Below, piece by piece: positions 1 to 9,470 of a stretch of 64,000 nt of DNA; position 1 is the first letter of the stretch, and every line of letters begins with the position of its first letter. A program made the position numbers and the translations under genes. Below the pieces are notes generated by a model. That model worked only from the letters and a program-made list of their open reading frames with translations, was not told the DNA's origin and did not search any database. The stretch lies in assembly GCA_036489885.1 (NCBI GenBank), contig DASXEW010000003.1, forward strand, positions 124,001-188,000. The letters are read 5' to 3'. Source of the stretch: Candidatus Baltobacteraceae bacterium. GTDB lineage: Bacteria > Vulcanimicrobiota > Vulcanimicrobiia > Vulcanimicrobiales > Vulcanimicrobiaceae.

Positions 1-570
1 CCGTATGCGCTCTGCGAGCATCCCGACATGCTGCCGGCAGCCGGCGAAGATTACGTGCGCCAGATTCTCGAAGCGTTTTGGTCGAATCCAAAGACCTGGT
101 CGCGCACGGCCTTTATCATCGTCTACGACGAGAACGATGGGCTCTTCGATCACGTCGTGCCGCCGACGCCGCCGGCCGGTGCCGCAGGCGAATACGTCGG
201 CGGCGCACCGGTCGGTCTCGGTTTCCGCGTGCCGTGCCTCGTTATCTCGCCGTTTTCGCGCGGCGGATACGTGTGCGGCGACACCTTCGACCACACGTCG
301 TGTCTGCGTTTGATCGAGAAACGCTTCGGCGTAGAGGTTCCGAATCTCACGGCTTGGCGGCGACAAACCTGCGGCGATCTGACGAGCGCATTCGGCTTCG
401 GGGAAGCTCCCAACACAAGCGTTCCATCGCTGCCGCAAACGGCTGATGCACTCCGCGCCGTCCAAGCCGCGCTCAGCAGACTCAACCCGCCGGCGGTCCC
501 CTTTCACCAGGCGATGCCGAAGCCCGAACCCGGAACGATCGTCCGGAAGCGCCGAGGCACCATCGCGTAG
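1..570 (+). CDS. Phospholipase C/acid phosphatase-type phosphoesterase, C-terminal part
   Basis: The reading frame is open from the first base and lacks a start, so this is the last 189 codons of a gene cut by the window edge. The motif YDENDGLFDHV near residue 40 is typical of the PLC/AcpA phosphoesterase family (Pfam Phosphoesterase), where these acidic residues and the histidine help bind catalytic metal. PCLVISPFSRGGYV and the DHTSCLRLIEKRFG stretch are further family blocks. Members are usually exported and cleave phosphate esters or phospholipids. The signal peptide would lie outside the window. A diguanylate cyclase follows 12 nt downstream on the same strand. Confidence 0.8.
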   Translation, partial: PYALCEHPDMLPAAGEDYVRQILEAFWSNPKTWSRTAFIIVYDENDGLFDHVVPPTPPAGAAGEYVGGAPVGLGFRVPCLVISPFSRGGYVCGDTFDHTSCLRLIEKRFGVEVPNLTAWRRQTCGDLTSAFGFGEAPNTSVPSLPQTADALRAVQAALSRLNPPAVPFHQAMPKPEPGTIVRKRRGTIA

Positions 571-582
571 AAGTTAGGCCCT

Positions 583-2286
583 ATGCGGCTTCGTACGCTG
601 GCTTGGGCCTTTGCCCTAGTCATTGTTTTCATTTTTCCGATGGCCGTCCGCTGGAGGCTAGAGCCTTCCGCGTCTATTCCTATCTTGACGAAATCAGACG
701 CGTTGTACGATGCGTCGGGCGCCCTGCGCATCCAGGATGTCACCGGCGACGCTCGTACCGCATTTACGAGTGCGGCAGCGTTGCAGACGTTCCCTGAGGG
801 CTACGTTCCTCGCGTCTACTGGTTTCGCGTAACGTTTCCGCGCGATGCGTCGATTTCATCGCCGGTACTCTCCTACAGCTACAAGGTCACGCAGATCGAC
901 GTCTATCGCGCCACCGGCAACAGCTTCGAACACGCAGGCGCCGGATACGACCTCGCGGATCGCGATACGGCACTTGTTCCCGGAATATTACAGGTACCCG
1001 AATGGGCGCTCGACGGCGCGCCCATCTACATGCGCATCGCGACGGTCATAGACCCGCGCTCGGTGACGTTCCGGCCGCTCGCGCCGGTGTTGACGGCTTC
1101 GCTTCAGCGGCGTATCGCATTTGGATTTTTCGTAGGCTTCTTCGTTGCAATCGGCGCCTTCAATCTGTGGACATTCTTTGCGCTGCGCGATCGACCGCTG
1201 CTCGATTACGCGACCGTCATGTTTCTCGAAGCTGCCGCAACGGTCATCGGCTACGGCGCACTGTGGCAAGTACTTCCGCCGCTCACGTTCTTGGCCCGCG
1301 AGCTGATCTACGACTGCGCATCGCTCGGTGCCGCCGTCGCGCTAACCGTGTTCACCATCGGCTTTCTCCACCTGAGCGTACGCGACCGTCACGCGTTTTC
1401 CGTCGTCTTGTTCGGGACGGCGTGCGTGCTGACGGTCTACCTCACCGACTTCTTTCCGAACGCCACGCTCGCGTGGACGTGGACGCTCGTGGCAAGTCTG
1501 TTGTTCTACGCGACGTTGTTCTACGCCGGCGTGCGCGCGGCACGCTCGGGAATGCGCATCGGAACGATCTATGCGATCGGCATCGCGTGCACGATGCTCG
1601 GATACGCCATCAATATGAGCTCCTATGCGCTTCCGCGACAAGACCTCTTTGTCTACGCCTGGCAGGTCGGCGACGCGCTGCAGGCGCTGATCTTGGCGAT
1701 CGCCGTTGCTTCGAGCGTGCAAGAGACGCGTGCGGAGAACTTGCGACTCGTTTCGGAATCACGCGAACTCACGCAGCTTGCGGCGCTCGACGGACTCACC
1801 GGTGTCCTCAATCGCCGCTCGTTCGATCAAGCCTTGGACGATGCGGCGACGCGTTCCATTGCAACGAAGAAGCCGCTGGGCGTGCTGATCCTAGATATCG
1901 ACCACTTCAAGGACTACAATGACGGACTTGGGCATCAGGCCGGCGACGAAGCCTTGCGCGCGGTCGCGCAAGCTTGCGGTTCTTGCGTACGAACGGGAGA
2001 CGTCTTTGCGCGCTACGGCGGTGAAGAATTCGCCGCGATCGTTGTCGACTCGACGCTTGAAGATCTCCAACGTATCGCAGACCGTATGTTCATCGCCCTA
2101 TCAGCGCTATCGATTCCGCGCGGCGACGGGAACCCTCTGACGATCAGCATCGGCGGCGCGAACGGTACGCCGTTATCGCCACGCGACGCGACCGAGATCT
2201 TGCACGCTGCCGACGCCGAACTCTACGCAGCCAAACGCAGTGGCCGCAATCGCGCCAACTTGAGTCTCTACGAAGTTCTCGTGTAG
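583..2286 (+). CDS. 7TM-DISM membrane diguanylate cyclase (GGDEF)
   Basis: A 567-residue protein predicted to make cyclic di-GMP from two GTP at the inner membrane. It has an N-terminal membrane anchor, a beta-rich extracytoplasmic domain (about residues 40-175) resembling 7TMR-DISMED2, seven hydrophobic segments (about 180-385) and a cytoplasmic GGDEF domain. The active-site signature is GGEEF at residues 479-483, so it should be catalytically active. RTGD at 470-473 lies five residues upstream and fits the RxxD product-inhibition I-site. The sensed ligand cannot be read from sequence. The family often controls the choice between motility and attachment, and a flagellar operon lies a few kilobases downstream. 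Confidence 0.9.
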   Translation: MRLRTLAWAFALVIVFIFPMAVRWRLEPSASIPILTKSDALYDASGALRIQDVTGDARTAFTSAAALQTFPEGYVPRVYWFRVTFPRDASISSPVLSYSYKVTQIDVYRATGNSFEHAGAGYDLADRDTALVPGILQVPEWALDGAPIYMRIATVIDPRSVTFRPLAPVLTASLQRRIAFGFFVGFFVAIGAFNLWTFFALRDRPLLDYATVMFLEAAATVIGYGALWQVLPPLTFLARELIYDCASLGAAVALTVFTIGFLHLSVRDRHAFSVVLFGTACVLTVYLTDFFPNATLAWTWTLVASLLFYATLFYAGVRAARSGMRIGTIYAIGIACTMLGYAINMSSYALPRQDLFVYAWQVGDALQALILAIAVASSVQETRAENLRLVSESRELTQLAALDGLTGVLNRRSFDQALDDAATRSIATKKPLGVLILDIDHFKDYNDGLGHQAGDEALRAVAQACGSCVRTGDVFARYGGEEFAAIVVDSTLEDLQRIADRMFIALSALSIPRGDGNPLTISIGGANGTPLSPRDATEILHAADAELYAAKRSGRNRANLSLYEVLV

Positions 2287-2296
2287 CGCGAGCGGT

Positions 2297-3502
2297 TTAT
2301 TCACCTTGCTCGATCGGCGACTCGATCGCGTGAATGATATTGTTTGCGACGTAAAAGCTGGTCCCGCTCACGACGATCGTCTCCGCATCGAGAATGCCGG
2401 CTTCGACCAATCGATCGATTAGGGCTTTGGCGCTCGGATACTTTACCCCAAGTAAATCGCGCGCAATCGGCACCGAAATCGCCGGAATCTGAAAAAGTGC
2501 ATCGATCAGTCGATGAACGTTTTGCGTCGTACGAGGTCCCGTTAACCTCTCATGGTACCGCTTGCGCAGATCCGAGAGTCGCGACGTTCTCGCGGTCGCA
2601 TCGACCGCTTGGGTGCGCACGCCGCGAAGAAAGAACTCAATCCACTCTTCCCAATGTCCCTGGGTGCTCACATCTAAGAGCAAATCGTAGTATTCGTCGC
2701 GATGGCTCTCAAGATAGACGCTTAGGTACAGGAGTGGCCCTGTTAAGACGCCGGCGCGTTCCAGTGCAAGGGCGATCAGCAGTCGCCCAAGGCGGCCGTT
2801 CCCGTCTCGGAACGGGTGAATCGTTTCAAATTGGTAGTGGGCGACGGCCAGCTTTAGTAACAGTGGTTCTTTGTAATCCTGTAAGTACACATCGAGATTT
2901 TCGAGGAGCTCCGGCACGAAAAGCTCCGGCGGCGGCACGAACCGAGCGTTTTGAAGCGGCGGTTTTCCAATTACTACAAGACAATCTCGAATGACACCGG
3001 GGGTCTTTTCTCGCGCGTCGGCCCCGCGCATGAGGATCTCGTGCATTTCAGAAAGGAGACGCCGTCCGATCGGTAGATCGCCACACCGGTCGCGGCCGTA
3101 GTCAAAAGCAGCGAGGTAGTTGGCAACGATCTCATCGTCCTTTCGTTTTTCCGGCTCCGCGCTATTTGCGGCTTCAAAGATGATGAGATCTGCGAGCGTC
3201 GTGTGCGTGCCCTCAATCTTGCTCGAAAGCACAGCCTCGCGCCGTAGGAAATTACGAAATAGCAAATCGGGGCGTTCAATTTCGCGCGCCATCCCTCCGA
3301 GACGGGCCAGAGCCTGGTCAGCCTCGGAAAGTGCTAGCCGCAATTGCCTGGCACCAAAATCGCGCGCCGGCGGGAGTGAAGCGGGGACAAAGGCGTGGCC
3401 CTGATTGCCTAAGGCATCGGTTGCCTCGACGAGCCGGCCCGGTGCGGCCTCCGTAAATTGCTCAGGAGTCATGAATGCTGAACTTACAGCGTTCGCGACC
3501 AT
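2297..3502 (-). CDS. Fic/DOC family AMP-transferase, class II autoinhibited
   Basis: A 401-residue Fic protein. The active-site loop HPFRDGNGRLGR (residues 229-240) carries the catalytic histidine and the phosphate-binding Asn/Arg. SSKIEG at residues 93-98, inside an N-terminal Fic_N-like domain, fits the inhibitory [S/T]xxxE[G/N] helix, placing it in class II, where the helix blocks ATP binding in cis. The C-terminal ~90 residues look like a winged helix. Such enzymes AMPylate hydroxyl side chains of partner proteins; the target here is unknown. An internal ATG at residue 11 is an alternative start. No separate antitoxin gene is adjacent. Confidence 0.9.
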   Translation of the reverse strand: MVANAVSSAFMTPEQFTEAAPGRLVEATDALGNQGHAFVPASLPPARDFGARQLRLALSEADQALARLGGMAREIERPDLLFRNFLRREAVLSSKIEGTHTTLADLIIFEAANSAEPEKRKDDEIVANYLAAFDYGRDRCGDLPIGRRLLSEMHEILMRGADAREKTPGVIRDCLVVIGKPPLQNARFVPPPELFVPELLENLDVYLQDYKEPLLLKLAVAHYQFETIHPFRDGNGRLGRLLIALALERAGVLTGPLLYLSVYLESHRDEYYDLLLDVSTQGHWEEWIEFFLRGVRTQAVDATARTSRLSDLRKRYHERLTGPRTTQNVHRLIDALFQIPAISVPIARDLLGVKYPSAKALIDRLVEAGILDAETIVVSGTSFYVANNIIHAIESPIEQGE

Positions 3503-3592
3503 TAAGTTTTCGACCCTCTTAACCTTACAGTAGAGGGGTTTCTTTCAGTTTAAACTGCCTGCCAGGGCTAGGTCTTAGACCAAGCGCCTCCG

Positions 3593-4519
3593 CTACTTAG
3601 CCGATCCGCTGTCGAGGTTCATCAGGCCGCTCCCACCGCCGAGCATTTGAGGAACGCGCCCGTCCCAACCGTTGTCCTTGGTCATATGCTCGATGAACGT
3701 GAGCGAAACGAGGTCGGCAGCAATTCGCGGATCCGTGCCGAGTCCTTCACGCCGGAGCTGCTCGGCTTTGCGATCGCCGTCGGCGGTTGTGACCTCTTGT
3801 TGCGCGAGCACACGCTTCGTGTTCAGAACCGTTAGCTCGCGCTGATACTCTTGCTCGGCGGTGGCGCGCGCTTCTGATGCTTCCTGATATTTCGGTCCAA
3901 ACGAGATATTGGTGAGCGAAACGAAGGCCATGCGAACGCCGTACGGCTTGAGATCGCGATCTAAATCAGCCTGCAGGTCGTTCGCGACGCGCGCGCGATT
4001 CGCAAGTAAAACCGCCGCATTATAGTTGGGCTCGATTTGCTTGAGCCAATAGGACGCGCGCGGTTCGATGAGCCGCTCGGAAATGCTCGTGTCGCGTCCG
4101 TCGTTGCCCTTGAATTGCGCGACGATATTCCGCAGCTTGCTGTCGTCGAGCGAGAAGTTGATGACGTAGTCGTTGTCGGCGTTCTGGAGATCTTTGGTGA
4201 AGACTTGATCGCCGGTAATTTTCAACGCGCGCATTTGCGTATTGATGGGATAGACCCCGTTGATCAAGGGCCATTTGAAGTTTAGACCCGGTTCCAAAAC
4301 GCGATCCGTCAGCGCACCGTTGAACGTTACGATATCGATCTGACCGAACGGAACGATCACCATGCCGGAATCGACGACGACTGCAGCAGCCATCACGGCA
4401 AGCGCGCCGGCCGCCGGCAGCGGCGATGTCCTTACGCCCATGGTCTTCGTCCACAACCAGAGCATGTAGTACACGCCTGCCGCGATCAATCCGAAAACAA
4501 CGAGCACGATAAGCTGCAT
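3593..4519 (-). CDS. SPFH/prohibitin-family membrane protein
   Basis: A 308-residue protein with two N-terminal hydrophobic segments (about residues 3-22 and 36-55), then an SPFH domain beginning near GMVIVPFGQIDIVTFNG. A charged, probably coiled-coil stretch (about 205-260, rich in Glu, Gln and Arg) and a glycine-rich tail follow. The order matches prohibitin/HflC-like scaffolds, which form large membrane rings and modulate proteases or membrane domains. No FtsH or NfeD partner gene is adjacent, so the exact role is open. A GGAAGG-like ribosome site precedes the ATG. The gene sits alone between a Fic gene and maoC. Confidence 0.8.
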   Translation of the reverse strand: MQLIVLVVFGLIAAGVYYMLWLWTKTMGVRTSPLPAAGALAVMAAAVVVDSGMVIVPFGQIDIVTFNGALTDRVLEPGLNFKWPLINGVYPINTQMRALKITGDQVFTKDLQNADNDYVINFSLDDSKLRNIVAQFKGNDGRDTSISERLIEPRASYWLKQIEPNYNAAVLLANRARVANDLQADLDRDLKPYGVRMAFVSLTNISFGPKYQEASEARATAEQEYQRELTVLNTKRVLAQQEVTTADGDRKAEQLRREGLGTDPRIAADLVSLTFIEHMTKDNGWDGRVPQMLGGGSGLMNLDSGSAK

Positions 4520-4584
4520 AATCTACCGCCTTCCTGATCCCCTGAAATTTACTATTCGCCGGGCGGTCCGAAGTTTCTCGCCGT

Positions 4585-5034
4585 CTAGGGTTTTCGGGCG
4601 ATGAAGGCGATGGTCGTGAACGTCATCACCTCCTGATCTTTCTGATTGTAGACCTGGAAGCCGAGACGCATGATGCCGCGATCCTCCCGCGAGCGTGATT
4701 CGCGTTTCTCGAGGATCGTAATTTTGGTACGAATCGTATCGCCGGGACGAACCGGTTCCGTCCAGCGCAGCTCATCGATGCCGGGCGAACCATATCCCGT
4801 CTCGTTGATCAAACCCATGTGGAAAAACATCCGAAACGCAAACGTGAGCGTCTGAAATCCGCTTGCGATCAAGCCACCGTACGGCGATTTCTCGGCCGCT
4901 TCCGTGTTGATGTGAAACCGCTGCGGATCGTACTTGAAGGCAAAGTCGATGATGCTCGCTTCCGTCATCGTTACGCCGGGCGACATCATTGATTCGCCGA
5001 TCGTGAAATCCTCGAAGTAACGGCTGCCGATCAT
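4585..5034 (-). CDS. MaoC-like (R)-enoyl-CoA hydratase
   Basis: A 149-residue single hot-dog domain protein. The hydratase-2 block YDPQRFHINTEAAEKSPYGG (about residues 31-50) contains the Asp and His that activate water in MaoC/PhaJ enzymes. GLIASGFQTL follows, as in the family. The predicted reaction is hydration of trans-2-enoyl-CoA to (R)-3-hydroxyacyl-CoA, or a related acyl-CoA step. The start codon overlaps the kup stop by 4 nt, so the two are probably co-translated, although no functional link is obvious. Length is normal for the family. Confidence 0.85.
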   Translation of the reverse strand: MIGSRYFEDFTIGESMMSPGVTMTEASIIDFAFKYDPQRFHINTEAAEKSPYGGLIASGFQTLTFAFRMFFHMGLINETGYGSPGIDELRWTEPVRPGDTIRTKITILEKRESRSREDRGIMRLGFQVYNQKDQEVMTFTTIAFIARKP

Positions 5035-6917
5035 ACCGGAACCTCAACGCCTATCTTGACGACGCGATCGGGCGGGATATCAAGAACGGATTCAATCGGA
5101 AGTGCGTTCGTCACCATCCATGCAAACAAGGTGCGTTGCCAGCTCATCAATCGGTGTCCGTCTCCTCCAGGTATAAGTGTTGATTCTGCGAGATAGAATA
5201 CAGTATCGTCGAAGACATTATCTTTTGCCTTTTCGCGACATAAGACAAGTATCTCGCCGGTTTTGGGCGTCTCCATAAAGCCGTAGTGTGCTGTGACGCG
5301 ATAGAACGTCTTCTCACGTAACTCTTCGAGCTGTATTCGATCCTTCGCCGGTACCCATGGCCGCCGCTCGTAGATGATGGTCAGCAGTACGACCGTCTCG
5401 AACGTGACGTGCGTGCGTAACCACTGATGCGTCAGCGCATACGGAACGCCGGATGGATGCGCGGTAAGAAACACCGCTGTCCCGACCAACTTTGTGGGAG
5501 GCCGCGCATCGAGGTCTTTCATGAACTCGTCGACCGGAACGCCCATTTTTTCGAAGGCTCGCGCTTGACGTCTGCGACCGGTGTTCCATGTGACGAGGAT
5601 GTTGAAGACGACGATCGCGATCAACAACGGAATCCATCCGCCCGTCGGAATCTTCGCGATATTGCCGATCAGGAACGAGCCGTCGAAGCTCAAAAAAAGG
5701 AGCGTCACGATGGCAGTCTGCCACCATCGCCAATGCCACGAGCGCTGCGTCAACGCCGCGAACGCGATCGTCGTGGTGATCATCGTCAGCGTTACGGCTA
5801 GTCCATATGCGTCGCCTAAATTGGCCGAGTGTTTGAACGTTATCACGAGCACGATGCACAAAACTCCCAGGACGACGTTCACGAACGGGATATAAATCTG
5901 CCCGGCTTGCTCGCGCGACGTGTGGACGACTGCAATGCGCGGTATGTACCCGAGCTGCACTGCTTGTTGCGTTAGGGAAAATGCGCCGGAGATCAAGGCC
6001 TGCGAGGCGATGATCGTGGCGGCCGTTGCCAGCAGCACCATCGGCATCAGACCCCACGACGGTACGAGCGCATAAAACCCGAACGACTTCGGAGACGAGA
6101 GCGCAAACGCGCCCTGTCCCAAATACGCAAGCGTCAGCGCCGGAAAGACCGCCGCGTACCAGGCAAGACGGATCGGTCCGATACCAAAGTGTCCGAGGTC
6201 GGCGTATAACGCCTCCACACCTGAAACACAAAGCACCGTGGCGCCGAGAACAACGATTACCATGATGTTGGCGTGGAAAACGAAGCGCAACGCATGCAAC
6301 GGGTTAAGCGCCGCGAGAATCTCCGGATTGTGCACGATCGAATTCGCACCCAAAACCATGAGCGCCGCACACCACAGTAACATCACCGGCCCGAAGAATG
6401 CCCCGATCTTTCCGGTGCCACGCGACTGAACTGCAAAAAGCGCGATGAGAATGAGAACCGTGATCGGCACGGCCATATGCAGGGCGCCGGGCGTGGCAAC
6501 ATCGAGGCCTTCGACCGCGCTCAGAACCGAAATTGCCGGCGTGATGATACCGTCGCCGTATAGCGCCGCCGTACCAAAGAGAATGATGAGCGCGATGATC
6601 GGCAGCGTCTTCTGCTTGGCAGCTTTAAGCGGGTCGGTCGGATAGATCAAACCCAAAAGGGCGAGCGTCCCGCCCTCACCGTCATGATTCGCACGCATGA
6701 TAAACGTCGTGTATTTGATGCACACGACGCCGACGAGCGTCCAAAAAAAGAGCGACGAAATCGCGAGCACGTTTTCGTGCGTCGGGGCGGGTGCATTCGG
6801 ACCGAGGAAGCACTGCTGGAACGCGTAGAGCGGGCTGGTTGCAATGTCTCCAAAGACGACGCCAAGGGCTCCGAGAGCGAGAAACGAGCCTGCTCTCGAG
6901 CGTCCTTGCGATCCCAT
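5031..6917 (-). CDS. kup: Kup-type potassium uptake transporter
   Basis: A 628-residue membrane protein, close to the 622 residues of E. coli Kup. It has about twelve hydrophobic segments (residues 15-450) and a hydrophilic C-terminal domain. Family blocks visible are GALGVVFGDIATSPLYAFQ at the N-terminus, DGEGGTLALLGLIYP, and ALYGDGIITPAISVLSAVEG. Kup proteins import K+ with protons. The gene is the first of a two-gene unit with maoC (ATGA overlap). No c-di-AMP or potassium leader element could be recognised in the 14 nt before it. Confidence 0.93.
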   Translation of the reverse strand: MGSQGRSRAGSFLALGALGVVFGDIATSPLYAFQQCFLGPNAPAPTHENVLAISSLFFWTLVGVVCIKYTTFIMRANHDGEGGTLALLGLIYPTDPLKAAKQKTLPIIALIILFGTAALYGDGIITPAISVLSAVEGLDVATPGALHMAVPITVLILIALFAVQSRGTGKIGAFFGPVMLLWCAALMVLGANSIVHNPEILAALNPLHALRFVFHANIMVIVVLGATVLCVSGVEALYADLGHFGIGPIRLAWYAAVFPALTLAYLGQGAFALSSPKSFGFYALVPSWGLMPMVLLATAATIIASQALISGAFSLTQQAVQLGYIPRIAVVHTSREQAGQIYIPFVNVVLGVLCIVLVITFKHSANLGDAYGLAVTLTMITTTIAFAALTQRSWHWRWWQTAIVTLLFLSFDGSFLIGNIAKIPTGGWIPLLIAIVVFNILVTWNTGRRRQARAFEKMGVPVDEFMKDLDARPPTKLVGTAVFLTAHPSGVPYALTHQWLRTHVTFETVVLLTIIYERRPWVPAKDRIQLEELREKTFYRVTAHYGFMETPKTGEILVLCREKAKDNVFDDTVFYLAESTLIPGGDGHRLMSWQRTLFAWMVTNALPIESVLDIPPDRVVKIGVEVPV

Positions 6918-6931
6918 CGCGGCCTATTTCG

Positions 6932-8512
6932 CTAGAAGAAAGGGAAACCCCAGATGGTCGCAACGGAGCCGGCTTGCGAGCCGACGGGTGTCTGCGTGGA
7001 GGTTGATGCGAACGAGAACGTCGACGACTGGAGCACGCCGGCCCACGTGCCGTCAGGCGAAGTAACGACGCGAGTCGCAACCGGCGAGAACGTGGTGCCG
7101 AACGAGAACGCGCTTCCCGTGTTCTCTTCGTACAAGCCGACAATGGTGTTGCCGCTGCTAAAGAGCAAGCCGGGTACGCTCGATATCGTTGCCAGGGATC
7201 CGACGCTGCCGGAGTTGCTGCCGTACGCGTTCGCTTGTATATTCGCCAAGCACGGTGAGCTGTCGTAGAACGAACACGTTACGATCGCGTTATGGGGGGT
7301 TAGGTTTACGTCGAAAGCGCGGAACGACGCGTACAAATTCGCGTCGTCAAACGACGCGGCCGTCGTCACGACGGACGACGAAAACGAATAAATAGTGTTG
7401 CTGACGGAGACGCCATTGAGGCTGAACGGACCTCCCACGGGCGATCCGGTGTTGGCTCCGTCGACCTCATATAAATTCACCGTGTTAGCCGACGTCGCGA
7501 AAACGTAATCATCAACACCACTTGTGAGCGACGTAATCGAGCTGCCGGCCGCCGCAACGAGGCCGCCGGCGATTGCGCCGTCGTTCGTGGCTCCGTCCAC
7601 GAACGGATTATCGACGGCATTCGTATAGTCGACTCGTTGAATCGTGCCGTCTTCGTTCAGGATGTACGCTTGCAGATTAGGTGTCGCGGTAATGTCGAGA
7701 CCGGTCGTGCTCCCAAGCGTCGTCTGCACGACCGGAACGTAAATCGCGGGGGCAATAAACAGATCGTTTGCGAGGATAATGTCGACGGTCGGATTCGAAC
7801 CCGCAGCGTCGAGCACGACGATCGCACTGTTGCCGTCTTGCGACATCGACACCGGATTGGTAAACGTCACCACGCCGCCCGTGTTGTACGACGTCAGCGG
7901 AACCTGACCGCACGCGTACGAGGTCGGGCTGCCGCCGACGAGACCAACCGCGTAGAGACCACCGGAAGACGCAACGAGAGCTGTCTCATTGACCGAATAG
8001 AGCGCGGAGAAGTTCACCGGGAAAGTGCCGCTCGAGGTGCTTGCTGTGAGCGCGCCAGTCTCTCCGCTGAGATTACTCGGCGAGGCCAAAAACCAGTAGT
8101 CAGGATCCGGCGCGCTATAAAACGTGTAGGACGAACCGACGCTGTTTCCCGCGTACATTATCGAAAACGTGCCGGCATTGAACGTTACGGGATTTGCAAG
8201 CGGGCCGGTGACGATCGAGCCGTCGATGTCCTGGAAGAGGAAGTTGGTGCCGAATCCGTTGACGCACGGTGTCGGGCTCAAGGCCGTTACCGAGTTCGCG
8301 ATGCCATACGTTTGAATGAAGACCGCCCCGGAGTAGGGGATGCTGATCGGCGCCGGTGCCGTTCCATAGCTCGAGATCCCGGGAAGGCCGGGAGTCACCG
8401 AAAGCGTGCGGTGCTGTGAGTCGTACGTGGCAGCGTAAAACGTATCGCTGCCGCTCGGTACGTAAATATCACCGGCGGTCGTAAGGCCGGCCGCCGTTTT
8501 TTTCGCGCCCAT
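6932..8512 (-). CDS. Unknown beta-rich protein downstream of the flagellar genes
   Basis: A 526-residue protein I do not recognise. It is rich in Gly, Ser, Thr, Val and Ala, very poor in Lys and Arg after residue 5, and has repeated YxVDG- and ITSLTSG-like stretches, the composition of an extracellular beta-helix or propeller protein. Yet the N-terminus (MGAKKTAAGLTTAGDIYVPS) has no hydrophobic signal peptide, and an in-frame stop lies 30 nt before the ATG. It follows fliA and a 93-aa gene with only 17 nt between, so it may belong to the flagellar transcript. Export by the flagellar secretion system is conceivable but is an inference only. Confidence 0.65.
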   Translation of the reverse strand: MGAKKTAAGLTTAGDIYVPSGSDTFYAATYDSQHRTLSVTPGLPGISSYGTAPAPISIPYSGAVFIQTYGIANSVTALSPTPCVNGFGTNFLFQDIDGSIVTGPLANPVTFNAGTFSIMYAGNSVGSSYTFYSAPDPDYWFLASPSNLSGETGALTASTSSGTFPVNFSALYSVNETALVASSGGLYAVGLVGGSPTSYACGQVPLTSYNTGGVVTFTNPVSMSQDGNSAIVVLDAAGSNPTVDIILANDLFIAPAIYVPVVQTTLGSTTGLDITATPNLQAYILNEDGTIQRVDYTNAVDNPFVDGATNDGAIAGGLVAAAGSSITSLTSGVDDYVFATSANTVNLYEVDGANTGSPVGGPFSLNGVSVSNTIYSFSSSVVTTAASFDDANLYASFRAFDVNLTPHNAIVTCSFYDSSPCLANIQANAYGSNSGSVGSLATISSVPGLLFSSGNTIVGLYEENTGSAFSFGTTFSPVATRVVTSPDGTWAGVLQSSTFSFASTSTQTPVGSQAGSVATIWGFPFF

Positions 8513-8529
8513 CGCGCTGGTGCCGTTCC

Positions 8530-8811
8530 TCAGTCTAGTTTATAGCTCCCGCTCGCATCGACGCCGATTTGGCGGTCGCCAACCGGTGCGCTTCGCGTGC
8601 TGTGATCCCAAAAACCGGCGGGTGGTGCAAGCGGGTTGCTTGAGGGGTCCTCCTGGCTTCTGAACGCCTGGGTGCTCAAGGCGATCGTATCACCCGGCTG
8701 ACGCGGATAGTCGCGCGGCAGACGATCTTGTTTTTCGCTCGCAAGGTCTGCGAGTGCGAGCGGCCGCGCACCGGAGACCGAGGTGTTCGTGGCGCTTGCA
8801 ATATCGTTCAC
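8530..8811 (-). CDS. Small unknown protein in the flagellar operon (GTG start)
   Basis: A 93-residue ORF starting at a GTG that overlaps the fliA stop by one base (TAGTG), a coupling also seen at 11860. The product (VNDIASATNTSVSGARPL...) is polar, Pro/Ser/Asp-rich and probably disordered. It has no transmembrane segment. Its place directly after fliA suggests an anti-sigma-28 or flagellar accessory role, but I see no FlgM signature. A longer reading of this frame starts inside fliA and is rejected because it would overlap that gene by more than 200 nt. Confidence 0.55.
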   Translation of the reverse strand: MNDIASATNTSVSGARPLALADLASEKQDRLPRDYPRQPGDTIALSTQAFRSQEDPSSNPLAPPAGFWDHSTRSAPVGDRQIGVDASGSYKLD

Positions 8812-9470
8812 TAGACTTCTCCTATGACTGCAGCGCGCATACGATGCAGCGCTGCGCAGTGCAGTTGCGAGACGCGTTGCGGCGTCACGGCCATTGACTC
8901 GGATATCGTGCGCAACGGCGTATCCGCGAAGTAATGCCGCTCGACGATTTCGCGTTGACGCGGCGAGAGGCGCTCGAGCGCGCGGTACACGGCACGTTCG
9001 CGCGTGACGCACTCGTACAGCTGCGCGGGATCGTTGCCCCAATCGACGCGAGTGCGTGCGCCCGCCGGCAACGACGCATCGAGCGAGAGAGGCAATCCGC
9101 GCTCGACCTGCGCCCGCGCACGCGTGATGCCGGGTAACGCTTCTTCGAGTTCACGCTCGGAAAGCGGCACCTCTCGCCCGGCTTGTAACCGATCGCCTTC
9201 GCGCACGCGGCGGCGCGCACGTTCCGAGACCGGGTCTTTGCGCCGTAAGCCGTTGAGCATCGCCCCGAGAATCACATGACGTGCATACCGGTCGAGCGTC
9301 ACACCGCGACTCGCATCGTACGTGTCGAGCGCGCGAACGAGTCCGAGCGCGCCATCGCCGACGAGGTCGTCTTCATCCGGCACGCGACAGATGCGCGCGA
9401 CGCGATGGGCGATTCTGAACACAACCGGAAAGAGTTTGCGCACATGCCGATCGCGCTCGTCTGCACTCAT
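8811..9470 (-). CDS. fliA: Flagellar sigma factor FliA (sigma-28)
   Basis: A 219-residue sigma-70 family protein lacking region 1, with the FliA layout. Region 2 contains DEDDLVGDGALGLVRALDTYD and FDRYA-like TLDRYARHVILGAMLNGLRRKDP, region 3 follows, and region 4 has RLSPRQREIVERHYFADTPL with a helix-turn-helix ending SMAVTPQRVSQLHCAAL. It directs RNA polymerase to late flagellar and chemotaxis promoters. It is embedded in an operon after flgF-flgG and a small rod-binding gene; its start overlaps the latter's stop by 4 nt. No FlgM anti-sigma was recognised nearby. Confidence 0.88.
   Translation of the reverse strand: MSADERDRHVRKLFPVVFRIAHRVARICRVPDEDDLVGDGALGLVRALDTYDASRGVTLDRYARHVILGAMLNGLRRKDPVSERARRRVREGDRLQAGREVPLSERELEEALPGITRARAQVERGLPLSLDASLPAGARTRVDWGNDPAQLYECVTRERAVYRALERLSPRQREIVERHYFADTPLRTISESMAVTPQRVSQLHCAALHRMRAAVIGEV

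Noticed and set aside
1002-1922. 306-residue Arg-rich ORF on the + strand inside the diguanylate cyclase gene
   Set aside because: It is a different-frame shadow of a clearly conserved GGDEF gene, with low-complexity arginine-rich product and no motif.
2297-3502. Fic as part of a toxin-antitoxin pair
   Set aside because: No small antitoxin ORF is adjacent; the inhibitory SSKIEG helix is within the protein, typical of class II Fic enzymes.
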